DNA of 34,105 nucleotides from Oscillospiraceae bacterium (GCA_017409405.1 JAFQSU010000043.1:1-34105), one strand, 5' to 3'; numbered from the stretch's first letter, positions 8,614 through 17,617 are shown. Notes: a model not told the origin generated them from the letters alone. Made by a program: numbers and translations.

Positions 8614-9724
8614 GAAGTGCCTCCAAATAAATTTTTCTAACTTTGTTCATTATTGTATCAATGTTATAACTTTTAGCAATTTCACGATTGTTTTCACATA
8701 TTTGGTCACGCAATTCAGGTGATAAAAACAATTTATTAATAATACGAACAAACCCAACAACATCATTTGGCGAACACTTGAATCCCGTTATTCCATCTTC
8801 GCTGTAATCGTTGATTCCGTGTATATTGGATGTTACAATAGGTAGCCCACATGCCATAGCTTCTATTGCAGCTATTCCAAGCCCCTCTCTTTTAGATGGA
8901 AAGCAAAATATATCAGCACAATTTAAAAGAAATTGAACATCTGTTCTAAACCCCAAAATATGAACTCTATCTCCTAATCCAAGAGAAGCGCTTAATTGTT
9001 TGAGCGAGTTTTCCAGTGGACCTTTTCCTGCTATGCAATAATGTACATTTTGGTGACTAATTTGTGACAATGCCTTGATGATAACCGAGTGGTTTTTATT
9101 GTCATTCAACTCTCCTACCGATACCAGCATGACGTCATTCCCCCCTATTCCCAAATCTTCCCTGAACTTGTTTTTCTTTTCTTCCGTAACAGTAAAATTT
9201 GAAAACTTATCATAGTCAAAGCCGACACCCGGAACATATTTAATCCATTTTGCCTTCATTTTCTTTTTGGCAAACTCATAATCCTCTTTATTTATTGTAA
9301 TAAGAACATCTGTCCACTTTGAACACAGTTTTTCAATCGGATAATAAATCAACCAATTGAGCAAAGGTGCACCTTTATAAAAATGAAAACCGTGGGCAGT
9401 ATATATAACCTTTGTGCCGTGCTTTCGTGCCTTGCGTGCCGCAAGTCTCGTCAGTATTGCCGCAACGGGAGTGTGACAGTGGATAATGTCATATTCGTTT
9501 TCATCAATCAGCTTTTTCAGCTGTTTGTACACAGAAATGTTGCTCTTCTTAAACGGTGAACGCTCAAAAGAAATATTATGAAAATTATACTCAGGCGGCA
9601 ATTCCGCAGTTAATCTTGCCGCAACATCAACCTGATACCCTTCCTTTCGAAACCATTCAAGGTATGGTAAATGGAACGCCCTTATATGTCCGGAAACCGA
9701 GGCAACAAACAATACCTTTTTCAT
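8600..9724 (-). CDS. Glycosyltransferase family 4 (GT-B fold)
   Basis: This 374-residue protein resembles EpsD/Cps-type GT4 enzymes. The N-terminal domain begins KKVLFVASVSGHIRAFHLPY and contains DIIHCHTPVAA and YTAHGFHFYKGAP. The C-terminal donor domain contains VSVGELNDNKNH and the EX7E-like stretch KREGLGIAAIEAMACGLPI. These are the standard donor-nucleotide contacts of retaining GT4 enzymes. It probably adds the second or a later sugar to the undecaprenyl-diphosphate-linked acceptor. The ribosome binding site is AAGGAA. The end overlaps the polymerase gene by 14 bp, a sign of translational coupling. Confidence 0.91.
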   Translation of the reverse strand: MKKVLFVASVSGHIRAFHLPYLEWFRKEGYQVDVAARLTAELPPEYNFHNISFERSPFKKSNISVYKQLKKLIDENEYDIIHCHTPVAAILTRLAARKARKHGTKVIYTAHGFHFYKGAPLLNWLIYYPIEKLCSKWTDVLITINKEDYEFAKKKMKAKWIKYVPGVGFDYDKFSNFTVTEEKKNKFREDLGIGGNDVMLVSVGELNDNKNHSVIIKALSQISHQNVHYCIAGKGPLENSLKQLSASLGLGDRVHILGFRTDVQFLLNCADIFCFPSKREGLGIAAIEAMACGLPIVTSNIHGINDYSEDGITGFKCSPNDVVGFVRIINKLFLSPELRDQICENNREIAKSYNIDTIMNKVRKIYLEALREQD

Positions 9725-9737
9725 CTTATCAAATTCC

Positions 9738-10700
9738 TTACTTGAGAATTTTCACTTCGTTATATTTCATCATATATATTCCGTCATCGTAGTTTCCGAT
9801 TGACGGAATATTTTCTTTGCCTTCAAGATTATTTTTTATAAGCTTCATATGATTTACGCCGCATTCATAGGCATGAGGATATCCGCCGCCAAAACGCGGG
9901 TTTACTTCTGATATGTAATATTCTCCGCCGATTTCAAAGATATCTATATCAATCTGACCGCGGAAGCCGAATTCTTTGCAGAAGTTCTTTATAAGCTCAA
10001 ACAGCTTTACATCCTTAAATGAAACAGATTTATCCGTTTCACCTGCTCTCATAACGATTTTTTTCTTAGTGAAGATTGAAACAACCTCTCCGCTAATCAT
10101 ATCAATATAGCAATCGGCACCAATTTCCTGACCGTCAAGAAACTCCTGTATCATAAGATTATCGCTGTGAGCAAAAAGAAGGTCTACGGTTTCTTTATCA
10201 TACACTTTTGAAATGGCAATGCTTGCGCTTCCGCAAATGGGTTTTACAAAAACGGGGTAAGATATCATGCCGCTTGTAACGTCTTTGTAGAAAGCATCTT
10301 TGTCTACATAAGTTTTTGCACAGTTGTATTTGTGAGCAACGAGCCACTTATACATATCGAATTTGTTAAGCGTTATTTCGCAGATATCGTAATCGGATTC
10401 GATAACTGTAGTCCCCACCGCTTCGAAATCGGCTCTGTGCTTTGCAATTAAAGAAAGCTCCGGATCGATAAGCGAAAGAACACCGCTTATTTTTTCTTTT
10501 TTGCATATATCAAGAATTGTATCAATATATCCCGGTTCCGTTATCCGAGGGACAATGTAGAGCTTGTCCGCATCATATATTGCAGGAGCAATATCACTGC
10601 AATCGGTCGCTATAACCTTACCGCAACCTTCAAGCTCATTTTTGAAATATTGAATTATCTTATTTCGTGTTCCTGCGCTCAAAATCAGAATGTTAGTCAA
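9738..10700 (-). CDS. ATP-grasp ligase, carbamoyl-phosphate synthase large-subunit-like
   Basis: This 320-residue ATP-grasp protein has a Rossmann-like N-terminus (NILILSAGTRNKII), a central lysine-bearing YPVFVKPICGSASIAI nucleotide-binding segment and a C-terminal YYISEVNPRFGGGYP metal/ATP-binding motif. I place the start at TTG 10700 because GGGTG lies 6 bases upstream. The longer GTG start at 10709 would overlap that site and has none of its own. ATP-grasp enzymes join a carboxylate, activated as acyl-phosphate, to an amine or thiol. Beside a CapK-like adenylating enzyme in a glycan operon, it may attach an amino acid or other acid to an amino sugar. That role is inference; the fold assignment is secure. 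Confidence 0.87.
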   Translation of the reverse strand: MTNILILSAGTRNKIIQYFKNELEGCGKVIATDCSDIAPAIYDADKLYIVPRITEPGYIDTILDICKKEKISGVLSLIDPELSLIAKHRADFEAVGTTVIESDYDICEITLNKFDMYKWLVAHKYNCAKTYVDKDAFYKDVTSGMISYPVFVKPICGSASIAISKVYDKETVDLLFAHSDNLMIQEFLDGQEIGADCYIDMISGEVVSIFTKKKIVMRAGETDKSVSFKDVKLFELIKNFCKEFGFRGQIDIDIFEIGGEYYISEVNPRFGGGYPHAYECGVNHMKLIKNNLEGKENIPSIGNYDDGIYMMKYNEVKILK

Positions 10701-10712
10701 TGTTATCACCCG

Positions 10713-12008
10713 TTATTTGTAATCGTTTTCATTATACGTATAATTGCAAATTGTTTTTTTGAATTTTCCTGATGCTACAACAGGGATTTCATCGACAAAC
10801 TCAATGGTTATGTTTGCATCTTCACCCAAAATCGATCTTAGAGTACTGTCAAAATCCTCTTTCGCGTAAATACCTTCGGCACCGTTGACTTTCAAAGTAT
10901 AATCTTTTGCTCCGTCTTGAATAAACTGGTATTGACGGAGTTTATCGTACTTCCACATCTCAACACTCCAAGTATGAGCTGAAAGAGCTCTTCCTTTTGT
11001 ATCATAAATCAAATCAACACGTCTGCCTGCAATGCTATCAAATGCATATACATCTGCTTCTTCCGAAACAATCCCCAGATCGCCCGTATCATATCTGATA
11101 AGTGGCATTGCATAGTTAAACAAATCGGTTATTACTATTCTTCCAACTGTCCCTCTCGGTGCCGGATTATTATCGTTAATATTCAACACTTCAACAACAT
11201 AACTCGCATTATTGATTCGCAATTTGCGTGTTGTCATATCGCTTTGTGCTATAACGCCGCATTCCTGATTGGAATATCTGTTTGCAACGCGGCATCCCAG
11301 TCTTTCTTCGAGTCCGTCGCGGGTTTCGTCCGATAAAACCTCGGAACTGCTTATCATAGCTTTTACTTTTGTTTTTTGTCTGATGTTATTGCGACAGCAA
11401 TATTTATATATCATGTCATATGTATTTGCATATGCAAGAGTGCTCCGCAGTTTTTTGTCTTTTGTAAGAACATCAACGATGTTCTTTAAATTCTCATCAT
11501 CAAGTCTTGTTATATTTACAGGCAATAAGTTCTGCTTGATTTGCTCTAACTTGCTTTTCTTGTTTTTTTCGTTCCATACCCTATAAAAAATGTACTTATC
11601 ACCGATGTTCTGTCCCAGAATTGAGTTAAAATAAATAAGCTCTGCCAGAACACGTTGTCTTTTTTCTTTGTTTTGAAGAATTTCAAATGGTGTTCCCGTT
11701 GAACCGCTTGTTGACATTTTGTGCAAAGTGTTTCTGTCATATTTATCAGACAAAATATCTTCATAATTGCTTTTTATGGTTTCTTTGTTGATTATCGGGC
11801 ATTCGCTCAATCTGTTATACTTGCTATATTCTTTATAAAAAGAACAATGTGCTGATGCTTCAGAAAGCAATGCGTTTATCTTTCCCACTTGCCATTCCTG
11901 AACATTTTCTAAGTTCATCAAATTCTTGATCTCATTGAGATTTCCTTTAATCTTCGCGCCTCGCAAAACATCCAATAGCCAATATACATAATATCTGAGA
12001 TTCTTCAT
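10713..12008 (-). CDS. PaaK/CapK-like adenylate-forming enzyme
   Basis: This 431-residue protein belongs to the phenylacetate-CoA ligase/CapK (coenzyme F390 synthetase-like) group of the ANL superfamily. The phosphate-binding loop STSGSTGTPFE spans 99-109. Other family motifs are MISSSEVLSD, NRYSNQECG (adenine/acid pocket), PLIRYDTGDLG (the ribose-binding aspartate) and a C-terminal SGKFKKT lysine motif. The start follows AAGGGGG. Family members activate a carboxylic acid as acyl-AMP; in capsule clusters the substrate is usually unknown. The next gene is an ATP-grasp ligase, so the pair may build an acyl or aminoacyl decoration of the glycan. No acyl-carrier protein or thioesterase is nearby. 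Confidence 0.88.
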   Translation of the reverse strand: MKNLRYYVYWLLDVLRGAKIKGNLNEIKNLMNLENVQEWQVGKINALLSEASAHCSFYKEYSKYNRLSECPIINKETIKSNYEDILSDKYDRNTLHKMSTSGSTGTPFEILQNKEKRQRVLAELIYFNSILGQNIGDKYIFYRVWNEKNKKSKLEQIKQNLLPVNITRLDDENLKNIVDVLTKDKKLRSTLAYANTYDMIYKYCCRNNIRQKTKVKAMISSSEVLSDETRDGLEERLGCRVANRYSNQECGVIAQSDMTTRKLRINNASYVVEVLNINDNNPAPRGTVGRIVITDLFNYAMPLIRYDTGDLGIVSEEADVYAFDSIAGRRVDLIYDTKGRALSAHTWSVEMWKYDKLRQYQFIQDGAKDYTLKVNGAEGIYAKEDFDSTLRSILGEDANITIEFVDEIPVVASGKFKKTICNYTYNENDYK

Positions 12009-12059
12009 TTGTCTACCCCCTTATTCTCTTCCAATTAGTTCTTTGAGCTCGCCTCTTCT

Positions 12060-12599
12060 TTATTTTGTGCTCTGACTGTAATATTCACGAAAATCCTCAG
12101 CAAAAATGGCATATCTGAGTCTGTTTATCAATCTCCCTCTATGCCACAAGTCTTTTTCAAATCTACCTTCCTTCCGAAAGCCGCATTTTTGATATAATCT
12201 GCAGGCTATCGAATTTTCCTCATCAACATTTAGATATATCTTGTTAAGATTTAAAACCTTAAAAGCATATTGAAGTAAAAGCTTGGTTGCTGTTGTTGCA
12301 ATTCCTTTACCTTTGTATGTAGTTTCCCCCATACTTATGTAGAACTCCGCTTTCAAGCTTACATTATCAATACTGATAAGGCCTACCAAGCCAACAGGAA
12401 TATCATCATATTCGATCACACAATCCAACCGGTTTTGCGCCTTGTTTTGATACCACAGAAGCGTTTTTTCATATTCAAGAGGCAGATCATAATGCAAATA
12501 TTCGTTGTTTTTCGGGTCATTTATCCATTTAACCTTGTTCTCAATGTCTTTTTCTTCGAATTCGCGTACAACGATATCCTGACACTTTAAATGAATCAT
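12060..12599 (-). CDS. GNAT-family N-acetyltransferase (RimJ/RimL-like)
   Basis: This 179-residue GNAT acetyltransferase is taken from ATG 12599, which has GGAG 10 bases upstream and lies 7 bp after the sugar transferase stop. A longer TTG reading from 12638 would overlap that gene by 32 bp and is rejected. The acetyl-CoA-binding motif is MGETTYKGKGIATTATKLLL, followed by LNVDEENSIACRLYQKCGF, as in RimJ/RimL and PseH-type enzymes. Next to PglE-like and PglC-like genes, the likely job is N-acetylation of a UDP-4-amino-4,6-dideoxyhexose, the step done by PglD or PseH elsewhere. This is an inference from context. Confidence 0.87.
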   Translation of the reverse strand: MIHLKCQDIVVREFEEKDIENKVKWINDPKNNEYLHYDLPLEYEKTLLWYQNKAQNRLDCVIEYDDIPVGLVGLISIDNVSLKAEFYISMGETTYKGKGIATTATKLLLQYAFKVLNLNKIYLNVDEENSIACRLYQKCGFRKEGRFEKDLWHRGRLINRLRYAIFAEDFREYYSQSTK

Positions 12600-12606
12600 G
12601 TGATAA

Positions 12607-13233
12607 TCACTCCACTTTTTGCTTCGTCCTGCTATCAATAAACTTTTCTACAACAAACTCTTTTCCTACACGAACATCAGACTGTTTTACAAAAGCTTTC
12701 CATACGGTAAGAAAAATAAGCTTGACATCACCCCAAAAAGTGATTCTGCTTACATATTGCAAGTCCAAAGCAAACTTTTCTTCCCAAGTTATTGTGTTTC
12801 GTCCGTTCACCTGCGCAAGCCCCGTAAGTCCCGGTCTTACATTGTGGCGATGCATTTCTTCTTCTGTGTAATAAGGCAGATACTCAACGAGAAGAGGACG
12901 GGGTCCTATAACGCTCATATCGCCCTTGAGGATGTTAAACGCTTCAGGGAGCTCGTCAAGGCTTGTTTTGCGGAGAAGACGACCGAACTTTGTGAGTCTT
13001 ACATCATCGGGAAGGAGATTTCCGTGCTCATCTCGTGCATCGGTCATTGTTCGGAATTTATACAGTTTAAATATTTTTCCGTCTTTTCCCGGACGTTCTT
13101 GTTTGAACAACACAGGACTTCCTAGCTTTATGCGCACCAAAATTGCAACGATTATGTAAAGCCACGAGAAAACGGTTATCGCCGCAAGGGCACAGAATAT
13201 GTCTATGGGGCGCTTAAAGTATTTTTTATACAT
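12607..13233 (-). CDS. PglC-like phosphoglycosyl transferase (bacterial sugar transferase)
   Basis: This 208-residue protein is the compact monotopic type of bacterial sugar transferase: one N-terminal membrane segment (IDIFCALAAITVFSWLYIIV), then the catalytic core FKQERPGKDGKIFKLYKFRTM, LRKTSLDELPE (the catalytic Asp-Glu pair), MSVIGPRPLL and RPGLTGLAQVNGR. It lacks the four-helix N-terminal domain of WbaP/WcaJ enzymes, as in Campylobacter PglC. It transfers a sugar-1-phosphate from a UDP-sugar to undecaprenyl phosphate, the committing step of repeat-unit assembly. The start overlaps the aminotransferase end by 8 bp. The PglE-like and GNAT neighbours suggest the first sugar is a di-N-acetylated amino sugar such as bacillosamine. 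Confidence 0.93.
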   Translation of the reverse strand: MYKKYFKRPIDIFCALAAITVFSWLYIIVAILVRIKLGSPVLFKQERPGKDGKIFKLYKFRTMTDARDEHGNLLPDDVRLTKFGRLLRKTSLDELPEAFNILKGDMSVIGPRPLLVEYLPYYTEEEMHRHNVRPGLTGLAQVNGRNTITWEEKFALDLQYVSRITFWGDVKLIFLTVWKAFVKQSDVRVGKEFVVEKFIDSRTKQKVE

Positions 13234-14419
13234 TAAAACACGACCTTACTATCTCAATTACTGTATCCTGCTCTTCCTCTGTCATTTTTATATCAGAAGG
13301 GAGGCAGAGACCGCGTGTAAAGACATCTTCATTTACAGCACCTGTGTCGCTTGCAGTAATAAACGAATTATCCTTATAAATAGGCTGCATATGCATCGGT
13401 TTCCAGATAGGTCTGCCTTCAGCATTGTGCTCTGCGAGAGCTTCAAGTATCTCTGTCGGGCAGGACTTTCCGTTTTCTTTAACATATGTAGCAGTACTTG
13501 CGCCTCGTTCCTGCTTACACATATATTCTTTATCAATAAGTGCGCAGGAAAGCCAGAAGTTCGGCTCCATAACGTTTTCTACATAAGGATTCAGTGTTAT
13601 CGGCAAATCACGGAAGCCTTCTTTATAGCGGAGATAAATTTCCTTTTTTCTTGCAATATGCTCATCAAGATAGGGAATCTGACCTCTTACTACACCGGCT
13701 ATTACATTGCTCATTCTGTAGTTATAGCCGACCTCTTCATGCTGATACCACGGAGCATTTTCACGGCTTTGGGTTGACCATTTTTTAGCCTTATTTGCCG
13801 CCGCTTCATCATCCGTGAGAAGCATTCCGCCGGACGAGCCGGTTATAATCTTATTTCCGTTAAAGGAGATGACGTTATATGTACCAAATGAGCCGGATTG
13901 GTTTCCTTTATACGTAGCACCCAAGGATTCTGCCGCATCTTCTACCAATACTGCACCGTGCTTTTTGCATATTTCCTTAATTTCATCATATTTTGCCGGA
14001 GTTCCGTAAAGATCCGCAACAACGACGACCTTGACGTCGGGATAAAGTTCAAAGGCCTTTTCAAGCGATGCCGGATCCATATTCCACGTTTCTCGCTCAC
14101 TGTCGATAAATACAGGAACCGCACCCTCATAAAGAACAGGGTTTACCGTTGCGGCAAAGGTCATATCTGTACAGAAAACCTTATCTCCGGGTTTGACCCC
14201 TGCAAGCTTTATCGAAAGATGAAGAGCGGAAGTTCCGGAAGCAAGTGCAACTGCGTACTTACAACCGACGTAATCCGACATTTTCTTTTCTATAACATTG
14301 ATGTTTTCGCCGATTGTAGACATCCAGTTGGTCTGATATGCCTCAGTCATATACTGCAGTTCTTCACCGTGCATGGTGGGGGTTGCAAGCCACACCTTTT
14401 CTTTAAACTTCTCCGTCAT
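13226..14419 (-). CDS. PglE-like UDP-4-keto-sugar aminotransferase (DegT family)
   Basis: This 397-residue PLP enzyme is read from ATG 14419, preceded by AAGAGGAT. A longer in-frame reading to 14533 adds an unrelated hydrophobic stretch and runs into the promoter, so it is rejected. Visible features are the phosphate-contact ASGTSALHL, VLVEDAAESLGA with D161, and FNGNKIITGSSGG with the Schiff-base lysine K190. It resembles the PglE/PseC/LegC group that aminates C4 of UDP-4-keto-6-deoxy-GlcNAc. It is the first gene of the glycan operon, about 100 nt from the predicted transcription start. The partner 4,6-dehydratase (PglF-like) is not in this window. Confidence 0.92.
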   Translation of the reverse strand: MTEKFKEKVWLATPTMHGEELQYMTEAYQTNWMSTIGENINVIEKKMSDYVGCKYAVALASGTSALHLSIKLAGVKPGDKVFCTDMTFAATVNPVLYEGAVPVFIDSERETWNMDPASLEKAFELYPDVKVVVVADLYGTPAKYDEIKEICKKHGAVLVEDAAESLGATYKGNQSGSFGTYNVISFNGNKIITGSSGGMLLTDDEAAANKAKKWSTQSRENAPWYQHEEVGYNYRMSNVIAGVVRGQIPYLDEHIARKKEIYLRYKEGFRDLPITLNPYVENVMEPNFWLSCALIDKEYMCKQERGASTATYVKENGKSCPTEILEALAEHNAEGRPIWKPMHMQPIYKDNSFITASDTGAVNEDVFTRGLCLPSDIKMTEEEQDTVIEIVRSCFNV

Positions 14420-14523
14420 CTTTATCCTCTTCTCAATAAAACTGTTGAAATTTTGCTCGGAACTATAAATGGGTTTCTTTGCGAGGTTTATATTCCACAA
14501 AACGATATAAATACATATATAAA

Positions 14524-14552
14524 AGTATATCATTTTTCAAATGTTCAGTCAA
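14524..14552 (-). promoter_or_regulatory. Promoter of the surface-glycan operon
   Basis: On the minus strand, TTGACT (14552-14547) and TATACT (14529-14524) lie 17 bases apart, close to the housekeeping consensus. The leader to the first ATG is about 100 nt with no motif I recognise. No other promoter this strong was seen down to 3933, so the ten genes are probably one transcript. Confidence 0.78.
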
Positions 14553-14625
14553 TGTTTTTTAATAATATAAAGTGAATTATTATTAAGAAAAGGGAAGATT
14601 ATGTCTGTTTTTGGAAATTTCAAGC

Positions 14626-14676
14626 AAAAAAAGCACAGCAAGGAATAAGCGCTGAAAACCTTGCTGTGCTTTTTTG
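14626..14676 (-). terminator. Terminator of the AraC-glycosidase operon
   Basis: Arms 14632-14643 and 14659-14670 are perfect 12-bp complements. On the minus strand the stem is followed by seven T, and on the plus strand by six T. It lies about 10 bp after the stop of the minus-strand glycosidase-like gene and insulates the glycan operon promoter downstream. Confidence 0.88.
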
Positions 14677-14684
14677 TTACTGTT

Positions 14685-16532
14685 CTACAAATTTATGCCC
14701 TTGAGTTCGAGTGAATCGAGCGTTATCAGGAGCTCTTTTTCTTTGTGGATTATTTTGACCGTGATCGGCAAATCGTAGTCGGTATTAAGAAGATAAATCT
14801 TATTACCCTCATATACGGCATACCTCAGACGGTCTGAAGCTATCACCTTAATATCACAATTTCTTGCACTTGAAGTAATCATCTCTCTTACAATCATGCG
14901 ATACAATGGTAAAAGTGCCGGATGGCCGGGGTAGTTCGTGCTTGCAACAAGCGTTGCGACACCGCTGCCGATCTTATTTTCAATCACTGCCGGGCAGGTT
15001 TTATTTTCTCCGAAGAAAGAGTTGCTGACAATAGCGGTATCAATTCCTCCGCAAAGTGTGAGTTCTGCAAAATCCTTATAGCCCCCGGGATATATCGGAT
15101 CGCAGAAGAAGTCTTTTGAACCGGGGAAAAGAAGCTGTTCATTCTGTGAAACGAATCTGAACTTAACGCCGTCGTTTGTGCGAATGTAATTTCCTGTAAA
15201 CTCTACGCCGAAAAGCTTTTTGAGTTTTTCGTTTGAAGGAGGTATGAAGTCACCGTTTCGTGCAGTGTTAAAATTCAGATGTGCGGCACTCATAAGCAGG
15301 TTTCCGCCACGGGAAACATATTCGGTCAGCTTGTCCATGTTTTCGTCGGTCATTGAGTTCCAGCCGAGGAATATGAGGTAGTCATAAGAGCAGAGCTTTT
15401 CGACGGGAGCCTCTATCGGAACTATGTCGTACATGCCGTATGCAGGTGATGAAGAAAGATCGTTGCTGCCGTAGTTTGAAACATCTGCCCACGTGCGCTT
15501 GGCTCCGATTTCATAAAGCAGATTCAACGAGTTCTCAGCCTCATTATGCCCCCATTCCTCACGGTGGAACTGGTTCCAAACCGAGGCGCCGCCCCAGCCG
15601 CCCCAGGCATCGTGAAGCCCGGAGACAAAGGCAACCTTGGCCTTTGGTCCTCCGCAAGGACGGGCATCATTTTTTATGTACTCCATCATGTTCACGAGGG
15701 TTCTGCGATAGTCCTCGCAAATCTCGGAGTCCTGAGCAAACGAATATCCGTGTGAATCGATAAGCTCATCTCCGCTCTCCAGGCAAAAGACTCTGGAGCC
15801 TGCAAGATATGCATACTTGTAGGCGAGCTCCAGACGTTTTCTCTTCAGGGTATCGTCGTGTCGGTTTCCGCCGTACCATTCGTGGGCGATATACGTTCCC
15901 CACAGCTTTGAGTCGTATGCACGTGCCATGCCGCGAAGTGAGGATACAAGAATATCGGGGTTTCCGCACATGAGCTCAAGCATCGGCATGGTAACGCCTG
16001 CTTCTGCATTGTACTTGCTGAGACCTGTTGCTTCGACGGATAAAATCTCGGGCATGCCGAGAGCTTTGTCTATATTGATGAATTCGGAAACATTTTTAAT
16101 ATACGTTTCATGCGCCTCTTTCATATCTGCATAATCTGTGCGCAGATTGTCAGACATTTTGTTGTCCCTGATGTCAAAATATCCCGATGCCATGCAGGCG
16201 GCCCAGCTTCCGGTTTCGCCTATCATATCGCCTAAAAAATATTCTCCGGCGACCTCTTTTATTTTTGAGACAGTATCCTTTTCAAGCATACTGTCTTTCC
16301 CCTTGGGAGCAAACTGAACGGTATAGAGAAAGCAAAAATAAATTTTGTTTTCGGCGAGGTACTTTGCCCATGCAATAAAATATTCCTGAGGAACATCGGC
16401 AAAGGTAGGTCTTATCGTAACGAAGTTAAGCCCCGGTTCTACTGCGCGGATGCGTATTTCGTCTGTTATTTTTTCAAGATCGGGAGAGTGCTCGCCGATA
16501 TGGATTCCGTTTAATATAATATCCTTGTTCAT
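14685..16532 (-). CDS. Putative TIM-barrel glycoside hydrolase with GATase-like domain
   Basis: This is a 615-residue protein with no signal peptide, so it is probably cytoplasmic. Residues 1-290 read as a TIM barrel. The candidate acid/base and nucleophile are E106 in GDMIGETGSW and E218 in AHEWYGG, but I assign these by eye only. Residues about 300-540 resemble a class-I glutamine amidotransferase-like fold, as in the trimerisation domain of GH42 galactosidases: YDYLIFLGWNSM, then SRGGNLLMSAAH. A small beta domain ends the protein (YEGNKIYLLNTD). I do not recognise the exact GH family. It follows the AraC regulator gene by 46 bp with an AAGGAAAG site, so the regulator and enzyme are probably co-transcribed. 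It likely hydrolyses oligosaccharides imported by the divergent locus. Confidence 0.72.
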   Translation of the reverse strand: MNKDIILNGIHIGEHSPDLEKITDEIRIRAVEPGLNFVTIRPTFADVPQEYFIAWAKYLAENKIYFCFLYTVQFAPKGKDSMLEKDTVSKIKEVAGEYFLGDMIGETGSWAACMASGYFDIRDNKMSDNLRTDYADMKEAHETYIKNVSEFINIDKALGMPEILSVEATGLSKYNAEAGVTMPMLELMCGNPDILVSSLRGMARAYDSKLWGTYIAHEWYGGNRHDDTLKRKRLELAYKYAYLAGSRVFCLESGDELIDSHGYSFAQDSEICEDYRRTLVNMMEYIKNDARPCGGPKAKVAFVSGLHDAWGGWGGASVWNQFHREEWGHNEAENSLNLLYEIGAKRTWADVSNYGSNDLSSSPAYGMYDIVPIEAPVEKLCSYDYLIFLGWNSMTDENMDKLTEYVSRGGNLLMSAAHLNFNTARNGDFIPPSNEKLKKLFGVEFTGNYIRTNDGVKFRFVSQNEQLLFPGSKDFFCDPIYPGGYKDFAELTLCGGIDTAIVSNSFFGENKTCPAVIENKIGSGVATLVASTNYPGHPALLPLYRMIVREMITSSARNCDIKVIASDRLRYAVYEGNKIYLLNTDYDLPITVKIIHKEKELLITLDSLELKGINL

Positions 16533-16578
16533 GGGGGCTTTCCTTTCTGAAATTTCTAACTTTCAATGAGGCTTATTT

Positions 16579-17553
16579 TTATTCATCGTTGTGCGGAATG
16601 TCGAAGGGGCGGTTTCGCCTAAGCTCACAGCCATAGTTTAAATGCCAGTCGGAGAGATAAAGACGAAGCTTTGCCGGAGACATCCCCGACATACGGGCGC
16701 AGGTGTTTATGAAATGACCGCTGTTCGAGAAGCCACAGTCACGCGCAATGGCGAATATTCCGTCCGTTTCATCACGGAGACGTGTTACAGCCTCAGATAT
16801 CCTGACGGCTTTCAGATAGCTGTGATATGTGAGGCCTGTGGTGGCTTTGAATTTATTGGTGAAAGAACGCTCAGACATAAGGGAAACCTTGCAAAGTTCC
16901 TTAAGGGGAATCTTTTTTTCAAAGTTTTGGGTAATATATTTTACCGCATTATAAATCCTGTCCGACTGCTCCTGCAGTTCATCCGCTTCTTTCATAGTTA
17001 TCTGTTCATTTGATTTGAGAGCGCACAGACGGAAAATTTTCTCTACATTTTCAAGCAGTGTTTTGGAGCACGTTTCCTGCTTTTTTGAAAATTCATCCTT
17101 TATAACCCTGAAAATGCCGTCTGCAAGCTTCTTTTCTTCTCCTTCAAAACGAAGAAGTGTGGGAAGAATGTTTTTTTCAAAGACGGCCTTTTCGTGTGTG
17201 AGAGGAGAAAAGGGCATAAGCTTTTTCTCCCAGACATCACGGGAAAGATAGATTGCGATGATGTCGGTGTCATCAATATTTTCCTCCGAGGTATCTACGG
17301 CGTGGACGGAATAGGGCAGAATTATCGCCGCATCTCCCTCTTTTAAAAGGTGACGTTCACCGTTTACGGTGTGGTAATACGAACCGCGAAGAGTGTACCA
17401 AATCTGCGCATAGGTATGCCAGTGAAGCTCGTTTTTCGCACGTTTATCAAGACGATAGCCCCATACCGAAGAACGGGCAAAACCGGGATATATAAGGTTT
17501 TTTTCTGTGGGAGCAAGAACGAGATTCGGGATCATCGGCGGAATATAGTTCAT
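16579..17553 (-). CDS. AraC-family transcriptional regulator (cupin plus HTH)
   Basis: This 324-residue regulator has an N-terminal cupin sensor domain (HWHTYAQIWYTLRGSYYHTV and LLKEGDAAIILPYSVHAV) and a C-terminal double helix-turn-helix at about 205-300, with KIPLKELCKVSLMSERSFTNKFKATTG and IARDCGFSNSGHF. The start follows GGAGGTGAAGTAAT. Cupin-type AraC proteins usually sense a sugar or oligosaccharide and activate nearby catabolic genes. This one is divergent from the Gfo/Idh-lyase operon and upstream of a glycosidase-like gene, so it probably controls both. Its ligand is unknown. Confidence 0.93.
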   Translation of the reverse strand: MNYIPPMIPNLVLAPTEKNLIYPGFARSSVWGYRLDKRAKNELHWHTYAQIWYTLRGSYYHTVNGERHLLKEGDAAIILPYSVHAVDTSEENIDDTDIIAIYLSRDVWEKKLMPFSPLTHEKAVFEKNILPTLLRFEGEEKKLADGIFRVIKDEFSKKQETCSKTLLENVEKIFRLCALKSNEQITMKEADELQEQSDRIYNAVKYITQNFEKKIPLKELCKVSLMSERSFTNKFKATTGLTYHSYLKAVRISEAVTRLRDETDGIFAIARDCGFSNSGHFINTCARMSGMSPAKLRLYLSDWHLNYGCELRRNRPFDIPHNDE

Positions 17554-17588
17554 ATTACTTCACCTCCGTATCTTTCTGTGATAAATCA

Positions 17589-17617
17589 ATAATACAACAA
17601 ACGCACCGTGTTTGCAA
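17589..17617 (-). promoter_or_regulatory. Promoter of the AraC-glycosidase operon
   Basis: On the minus strand, TTGCAA (17617-17612) and TATTAT (17594-17589) are 17 bases apart, and the ribosome binding site and ATG follow within 40 bases. The gap of 43 bases to the divergent -35 box at 17661 is a natural place for a shared AraC-type operator. Confidence 0.7.

Noticed and set aside
14420..14533. N-terminal extension of the PglE-like protein
   Set aside because: It overlaps the promoter region and adds residues not seen in the family; ATG 14419 has a good ribosome binding site.
14601..14648. 15-codon mini-gene with a GGGA-like site, overlapping the terminator stem
   Set aside because: It is short, runs into the terminator arm, has no clear promoter and could arise by chance; kept only as a curiosity.
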